Source: Roseateles chitinivorans (GTDB taxonomy: Bacteria > Pseudomonadota > Gammaproteobacteria > Burkholderiales > Burkholderiaceae_C). From it: a stretch of DNA of 64,000 nucleotides. This document shows, piece by piece, positions 50,449 through 59,849 of the stretch. The notes below the pieces were generated by a model. The model ran no database searches and was not told the origin of the DNA. It was given only the letters and a program-made list of their open reading frames with translations. The stretch covers positions 1 through 64,000 of the forward strand of contig NZ_PEOG01000018.1 in the NCBI RefSeq assembly GCF_002761755.1. The letters run 5' to 3'. Made by a program: the position numbers and the translations under genes. Within the stretch, counting starts at the first letter, position 1. Each line of letters starts with the position of its first letter.

Positions 50449-53400
50449 ATGGCCACTTTCGACGTCGGTTCGCTCACTCCCGAGGAGATCGCAGCCCTCA
50501 CCACCGCGCAGCTCGCCACGCTGACCGGGCCGGAGTGGGCCATGCTGAGCGCCGCGCAGGTGGTGGGCCTGACCACGCTGCAGGTGCATGCGCTGACCGC
50601 GCGGCAGCTCAACTACCTGGCCTCCGGCCAGCTCGCGGCGCTGGAGCTGCAGGATGTGCAGGCGCTCAACACCGGCGCGCTGCGGACGCTGACCACCGCC
50701 TCGCTGGCGGCGCTGACCACCGACCAGATCCACGCGCTGACCACCGCGCAGATCCCGGCGCTGACGGTGGACCGGCTGCGCCGCATGGACAGCGACCAGT
50801 TCAGCGCGCTCGACAGCGCGCAGATCGCGGCGCTGTCCTCGGTGCAGGTGCGCGGCCTGGGCAGCCAGCAGATCGGCCTGCTGAGCACCGAGGAGGTGGC
50901 CGTGTTCAGCACCGCCTCGATGCAGGTGCTCAACACGGTGCAGATCGGCGCCCTCAGCGTCGACCAGCTCAACGCCTTCAGCACCGCCCAGATCGGCGCG
51001 CTGCGTGGCAACCAGACCCGCGGCCTGAGCGGCGACCAGCTCAGCGCGCTGAGCACCGACGCGCTGCAGGCGCTGAGCACCGGAGCGATCCGCGGCCTGA
51101 CCACGGCCGCGGTGTCGCAGCTGTCCTCGGACGCGGTGCAGTCGCTGGACAGCCGCCAGATCGCCGCGATGACCAGCCAGCAATTCCGCACGCTGGGCAC
51201 CGACGCGCTGGTGGCGCTGACCACCGAGCAGGCCGGCGCCCTCAACACGCTGCAGATCAAGTCGCTGAGCACGGCGCAGGTCGCCGCGCTCGAGGGCGAG
51301 GACCTGGCGGCCATCGGCACCAAGGGCCTGCGGGCGCTGAACTCGGCGCAGCTCGGTGCGCTGTCGTCCGACCAGGTCGACGCGCTCAGCTCGCGCCAGG
51401 TGCAGAGCCTGACCTCCACCCAGCTGATCGGCGTCGGCAGCGAGCAGCTGCCGGCCTTCAGCACCGACGAACTGCGCCTGCTCAGCAGCAGCGCGCTGAT
51501 CGGCCTGAAGCCGGAGGTGCTGGGCGCGATGAGCGCCGAGCAGCTCGGTGCGCTGAAGACGCTGCAGATCGCGATGCTGACCACGCGCCAGCTGGCCGCG
51601 CTGGACACCGACGACCTGGCCGCGCTGTCGACCGCGCAGCTCGCCGCGCTGAGCTCCAAGCAGCTGCAGTCGCTGACGACCGAGCAGTTCCACTCGCTGG
51701 GCACCGAGGACCTGGCCGCGCTCGGCAGCGCGACGCTGCGCGGGCTGACGCCGGCGCAGATGGCCTCGCTGAGTTCGGAGCAGATCGCCTCGCTGAGCGG
51801 AGCCCAGACCGGCACGTTGACGACGGCGCAGCTGCGCGACCTGAGCGACGAGCAGCTCGCCGCCCTGGGCACGGCGGCGATCCAGGCGCTGTCCACGCGG
51901 GTGATCGCGACGCTGACCGATCACCAGCTCGGCGTGCTGAGCTCCGACCAGCTGCAGGCGCTGACCAGCGGCCAGATCCGCGCGCTGGGCACGGCGCAGC
52001 TCGCGGCGATGAGCCCGGAGGACCTGAACGCGCTGAGCACCGCGCAGTTCGCGACCTTGACGTCGGCGCAATTCCGCGGCCTGACGACCGACCAGGTGGC
52101 GCAGCTGGAGCCCGAGGACTTCGGCGCGCTGAACGCGACGGTGATCCGCTCGCTCAGCAGCGCGCAGGTGCAGGCGCTGGATGTCACCCTGGTCGCCGCC
52201 TTCAGCACCGCGCAGACCGGCGCGATGACCGCGGCCCAGGTGGCGGCGCTCACGCCGGCCCAGCTGCAGGTGCTGGCGCCGGCCTCGCTGCAGGCCATCA
52301 GCACGCTGGCGATCCGCGGCCTGAGCGCCGACCAGCTCGATGCGCTCGGCCCGACCGGTCTGGCGTCGCTGCGCGACGGCCAGCTCGCCGCGCTCAGCAC
52401 GGCGCAGGTGCGCACCCTCGACCATGACAGCCTCAATGCGCTGGGCAGCGCGCACTTCGCGGCGCTGACCTCCTTCCAGCTCGCCGCGATCTCGACCGAC
52501 GAGATCGGCGCGCTCGACCCGACGCTGCTGGCCGCCGTCAAGCCGATCTACCTGACCGCGCTGACGACCGAGCAGATCCATCTGCTGAGCCGTGAGCAGG
52601 TCGGTGCCTTCGGCAGCGCGCAGACCGCGCTGCTGGGGACCGGCCAGGTGGCGGCGCTGACGCCGACCCAGATCGACGCGCTGTCCACCGACGGCGTGCG
52701 CGGTCTGAGCGTCCAGGCCCTGCAGGGCTTCACCACCGAGCAGCTGAACGCGCTGGTGCCCGACCAGTTCGCGGCGATGCGCACCAACCAGGTCGCCGCG
52801 CTCACGACCACCCAGCTGGCCGCGCTGGAGCAGGCCGACCTGAACGCGCTGGATTCGTCGCAGTTCTCGGTCTTCTCCTCCCGGCAACTGGCGGCGCTGG
52901 GGACCGACCAGATCGCCAACCTGGAGTTCCAGGACGTGGTCGGCCTGACCACCCGCGCGCTGGCCGGCCTCAGCTCGGCCCAGATCGCCGCGATGAACGG
53001 CGACAGCATCGCCTCGCTGAGCAATGCCCAGCTCGCGGCGCTGAGCTCGAAGCAGTTGATGGGCCTGACGGCCGACCAGATCGACCGGCTGGGCACGGCG
53101 CAGCTGGCCAGCCTGGGCTCGCAGGCCTTGCTGGGCCTGAGCAGCGACCAGTTCGGCTCGCTCGACCTGGACCAGATCGGCGCGCTGTCGGTCAAGCAGA
53201 TCGCGGCGCTGAACTCGCTGCAGATCGCGGCCATGGATCCGACCGCGCTGGCATCGCTGACGACGCTGCAGTTCGCGGCGCTGCGCTCGTCCCAACTGGC
53301 GGCGCTGAATGCCACCCAGATCGCCGCGCTGGAGACCCAGGACCTGGCGGTGCTGCACACGACGGCCCTGAAGGCGATGGGCTCCGACCAGATCGCGCTG

Positions 53401-54960
53401 CTGAGCGTCGATCAGGTGGCGGCGCTGCGGCCCGACCAGGTCGGCGCGCTGAGCTACCAGCAGGCGGCGGCGATGACCACCGAGCAGATCCAGGCGCTGG
53501 GCACGGCGCAGATCCTGGGCCTGACCAATGTGCAGGTGCTGGCCTGGACCAGCGACCAGATCGCGGCGCTGGACGCGCAGGACGTGGCGCTGCTGCCCGG
53601 CCGCGCGATCCGGGTGATGGACGCCGGCGACTTCGCCGGGCTGACCACCGACCAGGTCCATGCCATGACCAGCCTGCAGCTGGCCGAGATGACGACCGCG
53701 CAGCTGGCCGGATTCGGCACCGAGGACTATGCGGCGCTGAGCTCGTCGGCCTTCCGGGCGCTGGGGACGGCGACGCTGAACGCCTTGTCGACCGAGGTGT
53801 TCGCCTCGCTCGGCTCGGACCAGGTCCACGGGCTGACGACGCAGACGCTGCGCGCGCTGCACACCGAGGCGATCGCGGCGATGCACTCCGACGCGATCGA
53901 GGCGTTGGACAGCCGCCAGGTCGCCGCGCTGACCTCCCAGCAGGTGGCGGCGATCTCGTCCGAGGGCTTCGCGACGATGTCCAGCGACGACCTGGCCGCG
54001 CTCAGCCGCGACCAGGCCCGGGCGCTGACCCTGGACCAGATCCACGCGATCGGCACCGACGCGGTCATCGGCTTCGAGACCCGCGACCTCGCCGCGCTGA
54101 ACATGGACCAGGTGCTGGCCTTCAGCACCGAGGCGCTGCATGCGATGAGCGGCGCTCAGCTCGACGCGCTGTTCCTGGCCACGCCCATCCTGCTGAACCT
54201 CGACGGCCATGGGCTGGGCACGGTCGCCGCGGCGCAGGGCGTCAGCTTCGACATGAACAACACCGGCCACGCCCAGCAATGGGGCTGGATGGCACAGGGC
54301 AACGGGCTGCTGGCCCGCGACCTGAACGGCAACGGCCAGATCGACTCGGGCGGCGAGCTCTTCGGCAGCGGCACCGTGCTGGCCAACGGTCACCGCGCGG
54401 CCAACGGCTACGAGGCGATGCTGGCGCTCGATGCTAATGCGGACCACGTGCTGAACGCCCACGACGCCGCCTTCTCCCAGTTGCGGATCTGGGCCGACGC
54501 CAATGGCAACGGCAAGACCGACGCGGGCGAGCTGAAGTCGCTGTCCGACCTGGGCATCGTCGAGCTGGACCTGGCCGCCCGCTCGAGCTCGACCGTCGAC
54601 CACGGCAACCTGGTCGGGCTGCTCTCAGGCTACAAGACCGCCGACGGCGTCACGCACCAGATGGGCGATGTCTGGTTCGCCAAGGCCACCGACGGCACGG
54701 CGGACGGCCACGCCGCGTCCGCCAGGCCGCAGGTGTCCGCCGAGGACGTTCTGGCCGCGCCCGCGGCATCGACCACCGCCCTGCTGTCCGATGCGGCGCA
54801 CACCGCGGCCTCCGCCTCGGCGACGGTCTCCCCGGGGGTGACGGCAGGCCCGGCCTCGGCGCCGGAGGAGACCGCCGCCTCGGTGCACCACGCCGCGATG
54901 GCGGCCCTGCACGCCACCGCCCGGCGGCTGGAAGAGGACGGCGCGGCCCCGCTGCTCTGA
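50449..54960 (+). CDS. Second giant octapeptide-repeat protein, paralogue
   Basis: 1503 residues. ATG 50449 is chosen because MATFDVGSLTPEEIAAL aligns with the first protein's start; the ribosome site is poor. About 150 octads of the same [ST][TS]xQ[VI]xAL form, but far more diverged, reach residue ~1235. Acidic octads still recur 408 bp apart in places (codons at 51601, 52009, 52417, 52825, 53233). The C-terminal domain begins at residue 1245 (TPILLNLDGHG) with calcium loops at 1291 (DLNGNGQIDSG), 1328 (DANADHVLNAHD, one weak) and 1350 (DANGNGKTDAGE). A Ser/Ala/Thr linker and tail RRLEEDGAAPLL end it. No signal peptide. An old tandem duplication of the neighbour is the simplest origin. Followed after 79 bp by glycosyltransferase genes. 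Confidence 0.92.
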   Translation: MATFDVGSLTPEEIAALTTAQLATLTGPEWAMLSAAQVVGLTTLQVHALTARQLNYLASGQLAALELQDVQALNTGALRTLTTASLAALTTDQIHALTTAQIPALTVDRLRRMDSDQFSALDSAQIAALSSVQVRGLGSQQIGLLSTEEVAVFSTASMQVLNTVQIGALSVDQLNAFSTAQIGALRGNQTRGLSGDQLSALSTDALQALSTGAIRGLTTAAVSQLSSDAVQSLDSRQIAAMTSQQFRTLGTDALVALTTEQAGALNTLQIKSLSTAQVAALEGEDLAAIGTKGLRALNSAQLGALSSDQVDALSSRQVQSLTSTQLIGVGSEQLPAFSTDELRLLSSSALIGLKPEVLGAMSAEQLGALKTLQIAMLTTRQLAALDTDDLAALSTAQLAALSSKQLQSLTTEQFHSLGTEDLAALGSATLRGLTPAQMASLSSEQIASLSGAQTGTLTTAQLRDLSDEQLAALGTAAIQALSTRVIATLTDHQLGVLSSDQLQALTSGQIRALGTAQLAAMSPEDLNALSTAQFATLTSAQFRGLTTDQVAQLEPEDFGALNATVIRSLSSAQVQALDVTLVAAFSTAQTGAMTAAQVAALTPAQLQVLAPASLQAISTLAIRGLSADQLDALGPTGLASLRDGQLAALSTAQVRTLDHDSLNALGSAHFAALTSFQLAAISTDEIGALDPTLLAAVKPIYLTALTTEQIHLLSREQVGAFGSAQTALLGTGQVAALTPTQIDALSTDGVRGLSVQALQGFTTEQLNALVPDQFAAMRTNQVAALTTTQLAALEQADLNALDSSQFSVFSSRQLAALGTDQIANLEFQDVVGLTTRALAGLSSAQIAAMNGDSIASLSNAQLAALSSKQLMGLTADQIDRLGTAQLASLGSQALLGLSSDQFGSLDLDQIGALSVKQIAALNSLQIAAMDPTALASLTTLQFAALRSSQLAALNATQIAALETQDLAVLHTTALKAMGSDQIALLSVDQVAALRPDQVGALSYQQAAAMTTEQIQALGTAQILGLTNVQVLAWTSDQIAALDAQDVALLPGRAIRVMDAGDFAGLTTDQVHAMTSLQLAEMTTAQLAGFGTEDYAALSSSAFRALGTATLNALSTEVFASLGSDQVHGLTTQTLRALHTEAIAAMHSDAIEALDSRQVAALTSQQVAAISSEGFATMSSDDLAALSRDQARALTLDQIHAIGTDAVIGFETRDLAALNMDQVLAFSTEALHAMSGAQLDALFLATPILLNLDGHGLGTVAAAQGVSFDMNNTGHAQQWGWMAQGNGLLARDLNGNGQIDSGGELFGSGTVLANGHRAANGYEAMLALDANADHVLNAHDAAFSQLRIWADANGNGKTDAGELKSLSDLGIVELDLAARSSSTVDHGNLVGLLSGYKTADGVTHQMGDVWFAKATDGTADGHAASARPQVSAEDVLAAPAASTTALLSDAAHTAASASATVSPGVTAGPASAPEETAASVHHAAMAALHATARRLEEDGAAPLL
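51601..53640 (+). repeat. Diverged 408-bp superperiod in the second giant gene
   Basis: Octads in which Gln is replaced start at 51601 (LDTDDLAAL), 52009 (MSPEDLNAL), 52417 (LDHDSLNAL), 52825 (LEQADLNAL) and 53233 (MDPTALASL), each 408 bp apart. Secondary acidic octads at 52105 and 53329 lie 96 bp later, as in the first protein. DNA identity is low, so the phase is kept at protein level. Confidence 0.75.
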
Positions 54961-55039
54961 CCCCTGAGCGCGGGACTGGGCCGGACCCATCCCCCTTATC
55001 GGCGTATGGCCCTCGGGACGAGGGGACACAATCGGCCGG

Positions 55040-56194
55040 ATGAAGACACTCTGCATCGAGGGCTGGCGGGGGGTGAACCACTCCATCGCGATGGTCAACC
55101 AGAACCAGATCCTGGAGATGGTGAAGGACCCGCGGTTCGAGCTGTTCCACCGGGACGCGCCCTTCTTCATGCCGCATTGGGACAAGGGCAAGCTGGACTC
55201 GGGCTTCGCGCCGGAGGAGCGCGCCATCATCGACGCGCTGCCCGATCCCGGTGACCGGGTGATGGACGTGCGGCTGCGCATCGCCTCGCCGGTGCGGCTG
55301 GGCGATCCGGCGGCCGCGCGCCGCAACGCGACCTTCGTCGTCACCGAGTTCGGCCTGTCCGGCAAGAGCTTCGACCCGCCCGAGATGCCGCCCGCCGCAC
55401 TGACCCAGGGCGACGACTTCGTCGTCACGCCGACCCGCTGGTCCAAGGCGCGGCTGGTGGACTACGGCTTCGAGGCCGACAAGGTCCTGGTCGTGCCGCA
55501 CGGCTACAAGACCGACACCTTCTTCCCGATGACGCCGGAGCAGCGCCAGGCCGCCCGCGCGGCGCTGGGCATGCAGCCGCACGAAACGGTGTTCACCAAC
55601 GTCGGCGTGGCGACCTGGAACAAGGGCATCGACCTGCTGCTGCTGGCCTTCGCCGAGCTGCGCCTGAAGGGCCTGCCGGTGCGGCTGATCCTCAAGGACC
55701 ATCAGGGCCTGTACGGCATCGGCGTCGAGCGCCTCTTCGCCGAACTGGCGACCCGGGCGCCGGCGCTGAACTCGCCCCAGGTACGCGAGGGCATCGCGAT
55801 CCTGTCGACCAGCCTGAACCTGCCGCAGTTGCGCTCGCTGTACGCGCTGTCCGACGCCTATGTCTCGCCCTACCGCGCGGAAGGTTTCAACCTGCCGGTG
55901 CTGGAGGCGATGGGCTGTGGCACGCATGTGATCGTCAGCGGCGGCGGCGCCACCGACGACTTCACCCCGCCCGAGCTGTGCCACCGCCTGCACAGCCGCC
56001 CCGGCACCGCGGCCGACGCGCCGCAGCCGGTCGGCGCCTTCGTCGTGCCCGACCTGGACGACCTGCGCGAGGCGATGCTGCAGGTCGTCGAGCAGCGCCT
56101 GACGCCGGCGCCGCGCCGCGAGGCCGCCCGGCAGCGGCTGGAACAGCGCTTCTCCTGGGGCACGGTCACGAAGCAGCTGCTGGACCTGATGTGA
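55040..56194 (+). CDS. Glycosyltransferase family 4-type protein
   Basis: 384 residues, GT-B fold. N-terminal MKTLCIEGWRGVNHSIAMVNQNQI resembles the opening of polysaccharide GT4 enzymes. The donor half has VPHGYKTDTFFPMTPEQR, TNVGVATWNKGIDLLLLAF, VRLILKDHQ and SPYRAEGFNLPVLEAMGCGTHVIVSGGGATDDF, where EGFNLPVLE is the EX7E-type sugar-nucleotide site. Cytoplasmic. It starts 79 bp after the second giant repeat gene, without a terminator between, and ends one base before the next gene. Acceptor unknown; glycosylation of the repeat proteins is a hypothesis from position only. Confidence 0.9.
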   Translation: MKTLCIEGWRGVNHSIAMVNQNQILEMVKDPRFELFHRDAPFFMPHWDKGKLDSGFAPEERAIIDALPDPGDRVMDVRLRIASPVRLGDPAAARRNATFVVTEFGLSGKSFDPPEMPPAALTQGDDFVVTPTRWSKARLVDYGFEADKVLVVPHGYKTDTFFPMTPEQRQAARAALGMQPHETVFTNVGVATWNKGIDLLLLAFAELRLKGLPVRLILKDHQGLYGIGVERLFAELATRAPALNSPQVREGIAILSTSLNLPQLRSLYALSDAYVSPYRAEGFNLPVLEAMGCGTHVIVSGGGATDDFTPPELCHRLHSRPGTAADAPQPVGAFVVPDLDDLREAMLQVVEQRLTPAPRREAARQRLEQRFSWGTVTKQLLDLM

Positions 56195-56195
56195 G

Positions 56196-56957
56196 ATGAG
56201 CACCGCCGCCAAGCCCAGCATCGCCGTCGCCATCGTCGACACCGACCTGCATGTCCTGGCGCGCCAGGCGCTGCTGCACAGCATGCGGCAGATGGAGCTG
56301 CAGGGCCTGCCCTTCAGCCAGGTGCTGATCTACTCCGACAAGCCGGAGCTCTGGCCCGGCCTGCCGGTGATCCCGGTGCCGACGCTGCGCTCGATCGCGG
56401 AGTACAACCTGCTGATCACCCGCGAGCTGGCCAAGCACCTCAGCGCCGACCATGTGCTGGTGATCCAGTACGACGGCTTCGTGCTCAACGCCGACCAGTT
56501 CTCGCCGCACTTCCTGCACTACGACTACATCGGCGCGCCCTGGCCCAACTACGAGGTCAACGAGGTCGGCAACGGCGGCTTCTCCTGGCGCTCGCGCCGG
56601 CTGGTGCATGCGGTCGCTCAGCTGGACTATCCGGACCCGACCGAGGCCGAGGACCTCTACATCTGCCGCACGATGCGCGAGACGCTGGAGCGCGCCGGCT
56701 GCCGCTTCGCGCCCAAGGCGATCGCCTCGCACTTCTCGGTCGAGTTCCCGGCGGTGCCCTACCCGACCTTCGGCTTCCACGGCATCTTCCACCTGCCGAT
56801 GGTCTACCGCGAGATGCCCGACTTCCTGCTGGAGCATCTCTCCGACCGGATCATCAAGACACGCAGCGGCTTCCTGCTGCCCGGTTTCCAGGCGGTTTCC
56901 CCGGCCGCGGCCGAGAAGCTCCAGCAGCGGCTGGCGTCACTGAACGCGGCGCATTGA
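56196..56957 (+). CDS. DUF5672-type putative glycosyltransferase
   Basis: 253 residues. The order SIAVAIVDTDLHVLARQALLHSMRQ, FSQVLIYSDKPELW, AEYNLLITRELAKHL, DHVLVIQYDGFVLNADQF, YDYIGAPWPNYEVNEVGNGGFSWRSRRLV and EDLYICRTMR matches DUF5672, a GT-A-like family found with LPS and capsule glycosyltransferases. The QYDGF stretch corresponds to the metal-binding DxD position. The start is one base after the previous stop, so it is co-translated. Activity not demonstrated for the family as far as I know. Confidence 0.85.
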   Translation: MSTAAKPSIAVAIVDTDLHVLARQALLHSMRQMELQGLPFSQVLIYSDKPELWPGLPVIPVPTLRSIAEYNLLITRELAKHLSADHVLVIQYDGFVLNADQFSPHFLHYDYIGAPWPNYEVNEVGNGGFSWRSRRLVHAVAQLDYPDPTEAEDLYICRTMRETLERAGCRFAPKAIASHFSVEFPAVPYPTFGFHGIFHLPMVYREMPDFLLEHLSDRIIKTRSGFLLPGFQAVSPAAAEKLQQRLASLNAAH

Positions 56958-57015
56958 GCACCCGGCCGCCCATCTTTCCCTTCCCAAGAACGACCACCGA
57001 TCCACAAGGCCACCG

Positions 57016-58023
57016 ATGAACGCGAAGCAGCAGATCGTCATCCTGATTCCCCACGGCGTGCAGACCGGCGGGCCGGAGGCCTTGCACCAGCTGTCGGACT
57101 CGCTGATCCGCCAGGGCCACGATGCGCGCGTCTGGTACGTGCTGCCCACCGACCTGCCGGCCGTCGACGACCTGTTCCGCCGCAACGGCCTGGGCGCCGG
57201 CACGGTGCTCAAGCTGCAGCCGCGGCCCAACACCGTCGCCGACTACGACAAGTACCAGGTGCGGCTGGCCGAGGAGATCGCGATGACGCCCGATACCTGC
57301 GTCGTCCTGGCCGAGACCTATGTGCATTGGCTGCGCTACTTCCAGCCCTGCACGCCGATGGTCTGGTGGCTGAGCATCGACAACGCCTTCGAATACCTGT
57401 CGGTCAACAAGATCAACCTGAACCTGCTGCGCAGCGAGCGCGTCCTGCACACCTACCAGTCGAGCTATGCGCGCGACGTCATCCGGGCGCTGGGCTGCAA
57501 CCGCACGCTGCCGCTGTCGGACTACACGCCTGGCAAGCCGGTGCCGGCCGCGGGCGAGCCGGTCTTCGAGACCGCCGCCAAGACCGACATCGCCCTCAAT
57601 GCCAACCACAAGGTGGTCTACGACGTGGCCGCGATCGCCGCCCGGCTGGAGCGCGAGAACGGCTGCAAGGTCCACCTGATCCGCGGCCTGACCCGGGCGC
57701 AGGTCTACGAGGCTTTGGGGCGCAGCAAGCTCTTCATCGATCTGGGCACCTTCCCCGGCAAGGACCGGCTGGCGCGCGAGGCGCTGATGCGCGACTGCTG
57801 CGTCTTCGCGCTGGACGTGGGCGCCGCGCGCGACTATGCGCTGCCCGAGGAGTGCTATTTCAAGCCGGACCAGGTGGATCAGGTCTTCACCGGCGCCGCC
57901 GGCCTGATGCGCGATTTCGAGCTCTACCTGGAACTGTCGCGCCCGGCGCGACAAGCGGTGCTGCGCGAGCGGATGATCTTCGAGCGCGAGGTCGCGGGCC
58001 TGGCGCACGCCTTCGCCGCCTGA
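57016..58023 (+). CDS. Putative GT-B glycosyltransferase
   Basis: 335 residues. N-terminal half VILIPHGVQTGGPEALHQLSDSLIRQGHDARVWYV is the Rossmann start with a GG loop typical of GT4-like enzymes. Later strings are MVWWLSIDNAFEYLS, RVLHTYQSSYARDVIRALG and SKLFIDLGTFPGKDRLAREALMRDCCVFALDVGAARDYALP. The EX7E site is only partly recognisable (the region KDRLAREALMRDC), so the family is uncertain. Third of the trio downstream of the giant repeat genes, 58 bp after DUF5672. Cytoplasmic. An inverted repeat follows its stop. Confidence 0.78.
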   Translation: MNAKQQIVILIPHGVQTGGPEALHQLSDSLIRQGHDARVWYVLPTDLPAVDDLFRRNGLGAGTVLKLQPRPNTVADYDKYQVRLAEEIAMTPDTCVVLAETYVHWLRYFQPCTPMVWWLSIDNAFEYLSVNKINLNLLRSERVLHTYQSSYARDVIRALGCNRTLPLSDYTPGKPVPAAGEPVFETAAKTDIALNANHKVVYDVAAIAARLERENGCKVHLIRGLTRAQVYEALGRSKLFIDLGTFPGKDRLAREALMRDCCVFALDVGAARDYALPEECYFKPDQVDQVFTGAAGLMRDFELYLELSRPARQAVLRERMIFEREVAGLAHAFAA

Positions 58024-58044
58024 ACCCGTCCCTCCCCGTCCGCC

Positions 58045-58076
58045 CCGTCAGGGTTTCCCCCTCCCCCGCCTGACGG
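58045..58076 (+). terminator. Inverted repeat after the glycosyltransferase trio
   Basis: CCGTCAGG (58045-58052) and CCTGACGG (58069-58076) with a 16-nt pyrimidine-rich loop. It may act as a terminator for the preceding gene, but lacks a T-tract. Weak. Confidence 0.35.
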
Positions 58077-58200
58077 CGGATGTAGGGGATCGCCCTTCAT
58101 GCGAAATGGCGAGGCCCGCATTGAGAAAGCGCGGGACGGCGCCGAAGATGAGAGGGGACCGCGGACAGCGGCCTCGGGCATCCATCAGGGAGGAACACCA

Positions 58201-59778
58201 ATGAACATCTCGGGCCTCAAGGTCAAGACCAAGCTGTGGGCCGGATTCGGCGTGATGGCGATGATCGTCGCCGCCGTGTCCGGCGCGGCGCTGCACTGGC
58301 TGAACCAGTCGAGCTCGCGCGTCGAGAACTACCTGCAGGGCGTGGCCGCGCGCGAGCGGCTGGTCGTCGAGCTGCAATCCGCGGCGAAGTCGCGGGCCAT
58401 CGCGGCGCGCAACCTGGTGCTGGTGAGCACGCCGCAGGACCGTGCGATGGAGCTGCAGTCCGTCACCCGCTCGCATGAGGCGGTGCAGCAGTCGCTGGAC
58501 CGGCTCAAGCGCCACCTGGCCGCCGCGACCGATGCGACGGCGCAGGACCGGACGCTCTACGACAAGGTCGACGCGATCGAGCAGCAGTACGGCAAGGTCG
58601 CGCTGGCGATCGTCGGTCTGGCCAAGGACGACCGGCGCGACGAGGCCATCGCCAAGATGAACGCGGAATGCCGGCCGCTGCTGGCGGCGCTGCTGACGGC
58701 CACCGGCGACTTCATCCGCTACGAGGACGAGCGCTCGGCCGCCGAGACCCAGGCCGCGACCGAGCTGTTCGCGCACGACCGGCTGCTGCTGATCGCCACC
58801 GCGCTGCTGTCTGCCGGCATCGCGGGCGTGCTGGGCTGGCTGATCAGCCAAGCCGTCACCCGGCCGCTGAACCGCGCGATCCAGGTCGCGCAGTCGGTGG
58901 CCGACGGCGACCTGCGCGACGAGATCCAGGTCGAGGGCCGCGACGAGTTGAGCCAGCTGCTGTCTGCGCTCAAGGCGATGAGCGGCAACCTGTCGACGAT
59001 GGTCTCGAACGTGCGGCAGGCCGCCGACGGCATCGCGACCGCGTCGACCCAGATCGCCACCGGCAACCAGGATCTGTCCAGCCGCACCGAATCGCAGGCC
59101 GGCGCGCTGCAGCAGACGGCCTCCTCGATGGCGCAGATGACCGAGACGGTGCAGGTCAATGCCGAGACCTCGCGCAAGGCCACCGGCCTGGCGGATGCCG
59201 CGGCGCAGGTCGCCGGCCAGGGCGGCGAGGTGGTGGACCGTGTCATCACCACGATGGCGGCCATCACCGGCTCCAGCAAGCGCATCGGCGACATCACCGG
59301 CGTGATCGACGGCATCGCCTTCCAGACCAACATCCTGGCGCTGAACGCCGCGGTCGAGGCGGCGCGCGCCGGGGAACAGGGCCGCGGCTTCGCGGTCGTG
59401 GCCAGCGAGGTGCGCGCGCTCGCGCAGCGCAGCGCGCAGGCGGCCAAGGAGATCAAGACGCTGATCTCGGACAGCGTCGAGAAGGTCGATGCCGGCGGCA
59501 TGCTGGTGCAGGAGGCGGGTCGCACGATGGGCGAGGTGCTCGCCCAGGTGCGCAAGGTCACCGACCTGATGGGCGAGATCAACGCGTCCACCGAGCAGCA
59601 GACCCAGGGCATCGTGCAGGTCAACGAGGCGGTGGCGGCGATCGATCGCGGCACCCAGCAGAACGCGGCGCTGGTCGAGGAAAGCGCCGCGGCGGCCGAG
59701 AGCCTGCGCCAGCAGGCGCTGGCGCTGACCGAGGCGATCGCCAGGTTCAAGGTGCGCGGCGGTATCGCGGGCGCCTGA
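58201..59778 (+). CDS. Methyl-accepting chemotaxis protein
   Basis: 525 residues, ATG 58201 with AGGAG ten bases upstream. TM1 about 11-32, periplasmic helical sensor domain (four-helix-bundle type) about 33-195, TM2 about 200-222 (LLLIATALLSAGIAGVLGWLIS). HAMP begins RPLNRAIQVAQSVADGDL. The signalling domain has the highly conserved tip at about 372-408: GIAFQTNILALNAAVEAARAGEQGRGFAVVASEVR. It lacks the C-terminal NWETF-type pentapeptide that tethers CheR/CheB; the end is VRGGIAGA. Ligand unknown. A partial FliA-like -10 (GCCGAAGA) at 58141 is noted in the rejected list. Confidence 0.95.
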   Translation: MNISGLKVKTKLWAGFGVMAMIVAAVSGAALHWLNQSSSRVENYLQGVAARERLVVELQSAAKSRAIAARNLVLVSTPQDRAMELQSVTRSHEAVQQSLDRLKRHLAAATDATAQDRTLYDKVDAIEQQYGKVALAIVGLAKDDRRDEAIAKMNAECRPLLAALLTATGDFIRYEDERSAAETQAATELFAHDRLLLIATALLSAGIAGVLGWLISQAVTRPLNRAIQVAQSVADGDLRDEIQVEGRDELSQLLSALKAMSGNLSTMVSNVRQAADGIATASTQIATGNQDLSSRTESQAGALQQTASSMAQMTETVQVNAETSRKATGLADAAAQVAGQGGEVVDRVITTMAAITGSSKRIGDITGVIDGIAFQTNILALNAAVEAARAGEQGRGFAVVASEVRALAQRSAQAAKEIKTLISDSVEKVDAGGMLVQEAGRTMGEVLAQVRKVTDLMGEINASTEQQTQGIVQVNEAVAAIDRGTQQNAALVEESAAAAESLRQQALALTEAIARFKVRGGIAGA

Positions 59779-59849
59779 ACACCGCGCCGGCTGGAACGTC
59801 CGGAAGGGCCGCAAGGGCCGGAGGGCCGGAAGTCGCCGCGCGGGCTGCC

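Noticed and set aside
40817..50612. Very long open frames (2650 and 3252 codons) antisense to the giant repeat genes
   Set aside because: They arise because the repeat codons (GCC, CTG, ACC, CAG, GTC, ATC) have reverse complements free of stops in the other frames. They have no ribosome sites and no family features, and they end where the repeats end.
54990..55005. GCCGATAA on the minus strand after the second giant gene, as a FliA promoter
   Set aside because: No -35 at the right distance and no leftward gene that it could drive.
58122..58148. Possible FliA promoter before the MCP (GCCGAAGA at 58141)
   Set aside because: The -10 matches 6 of 8 bases but the -35 at the correct distance (TGAGA) is poor. 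Kept as a weak possibility only.
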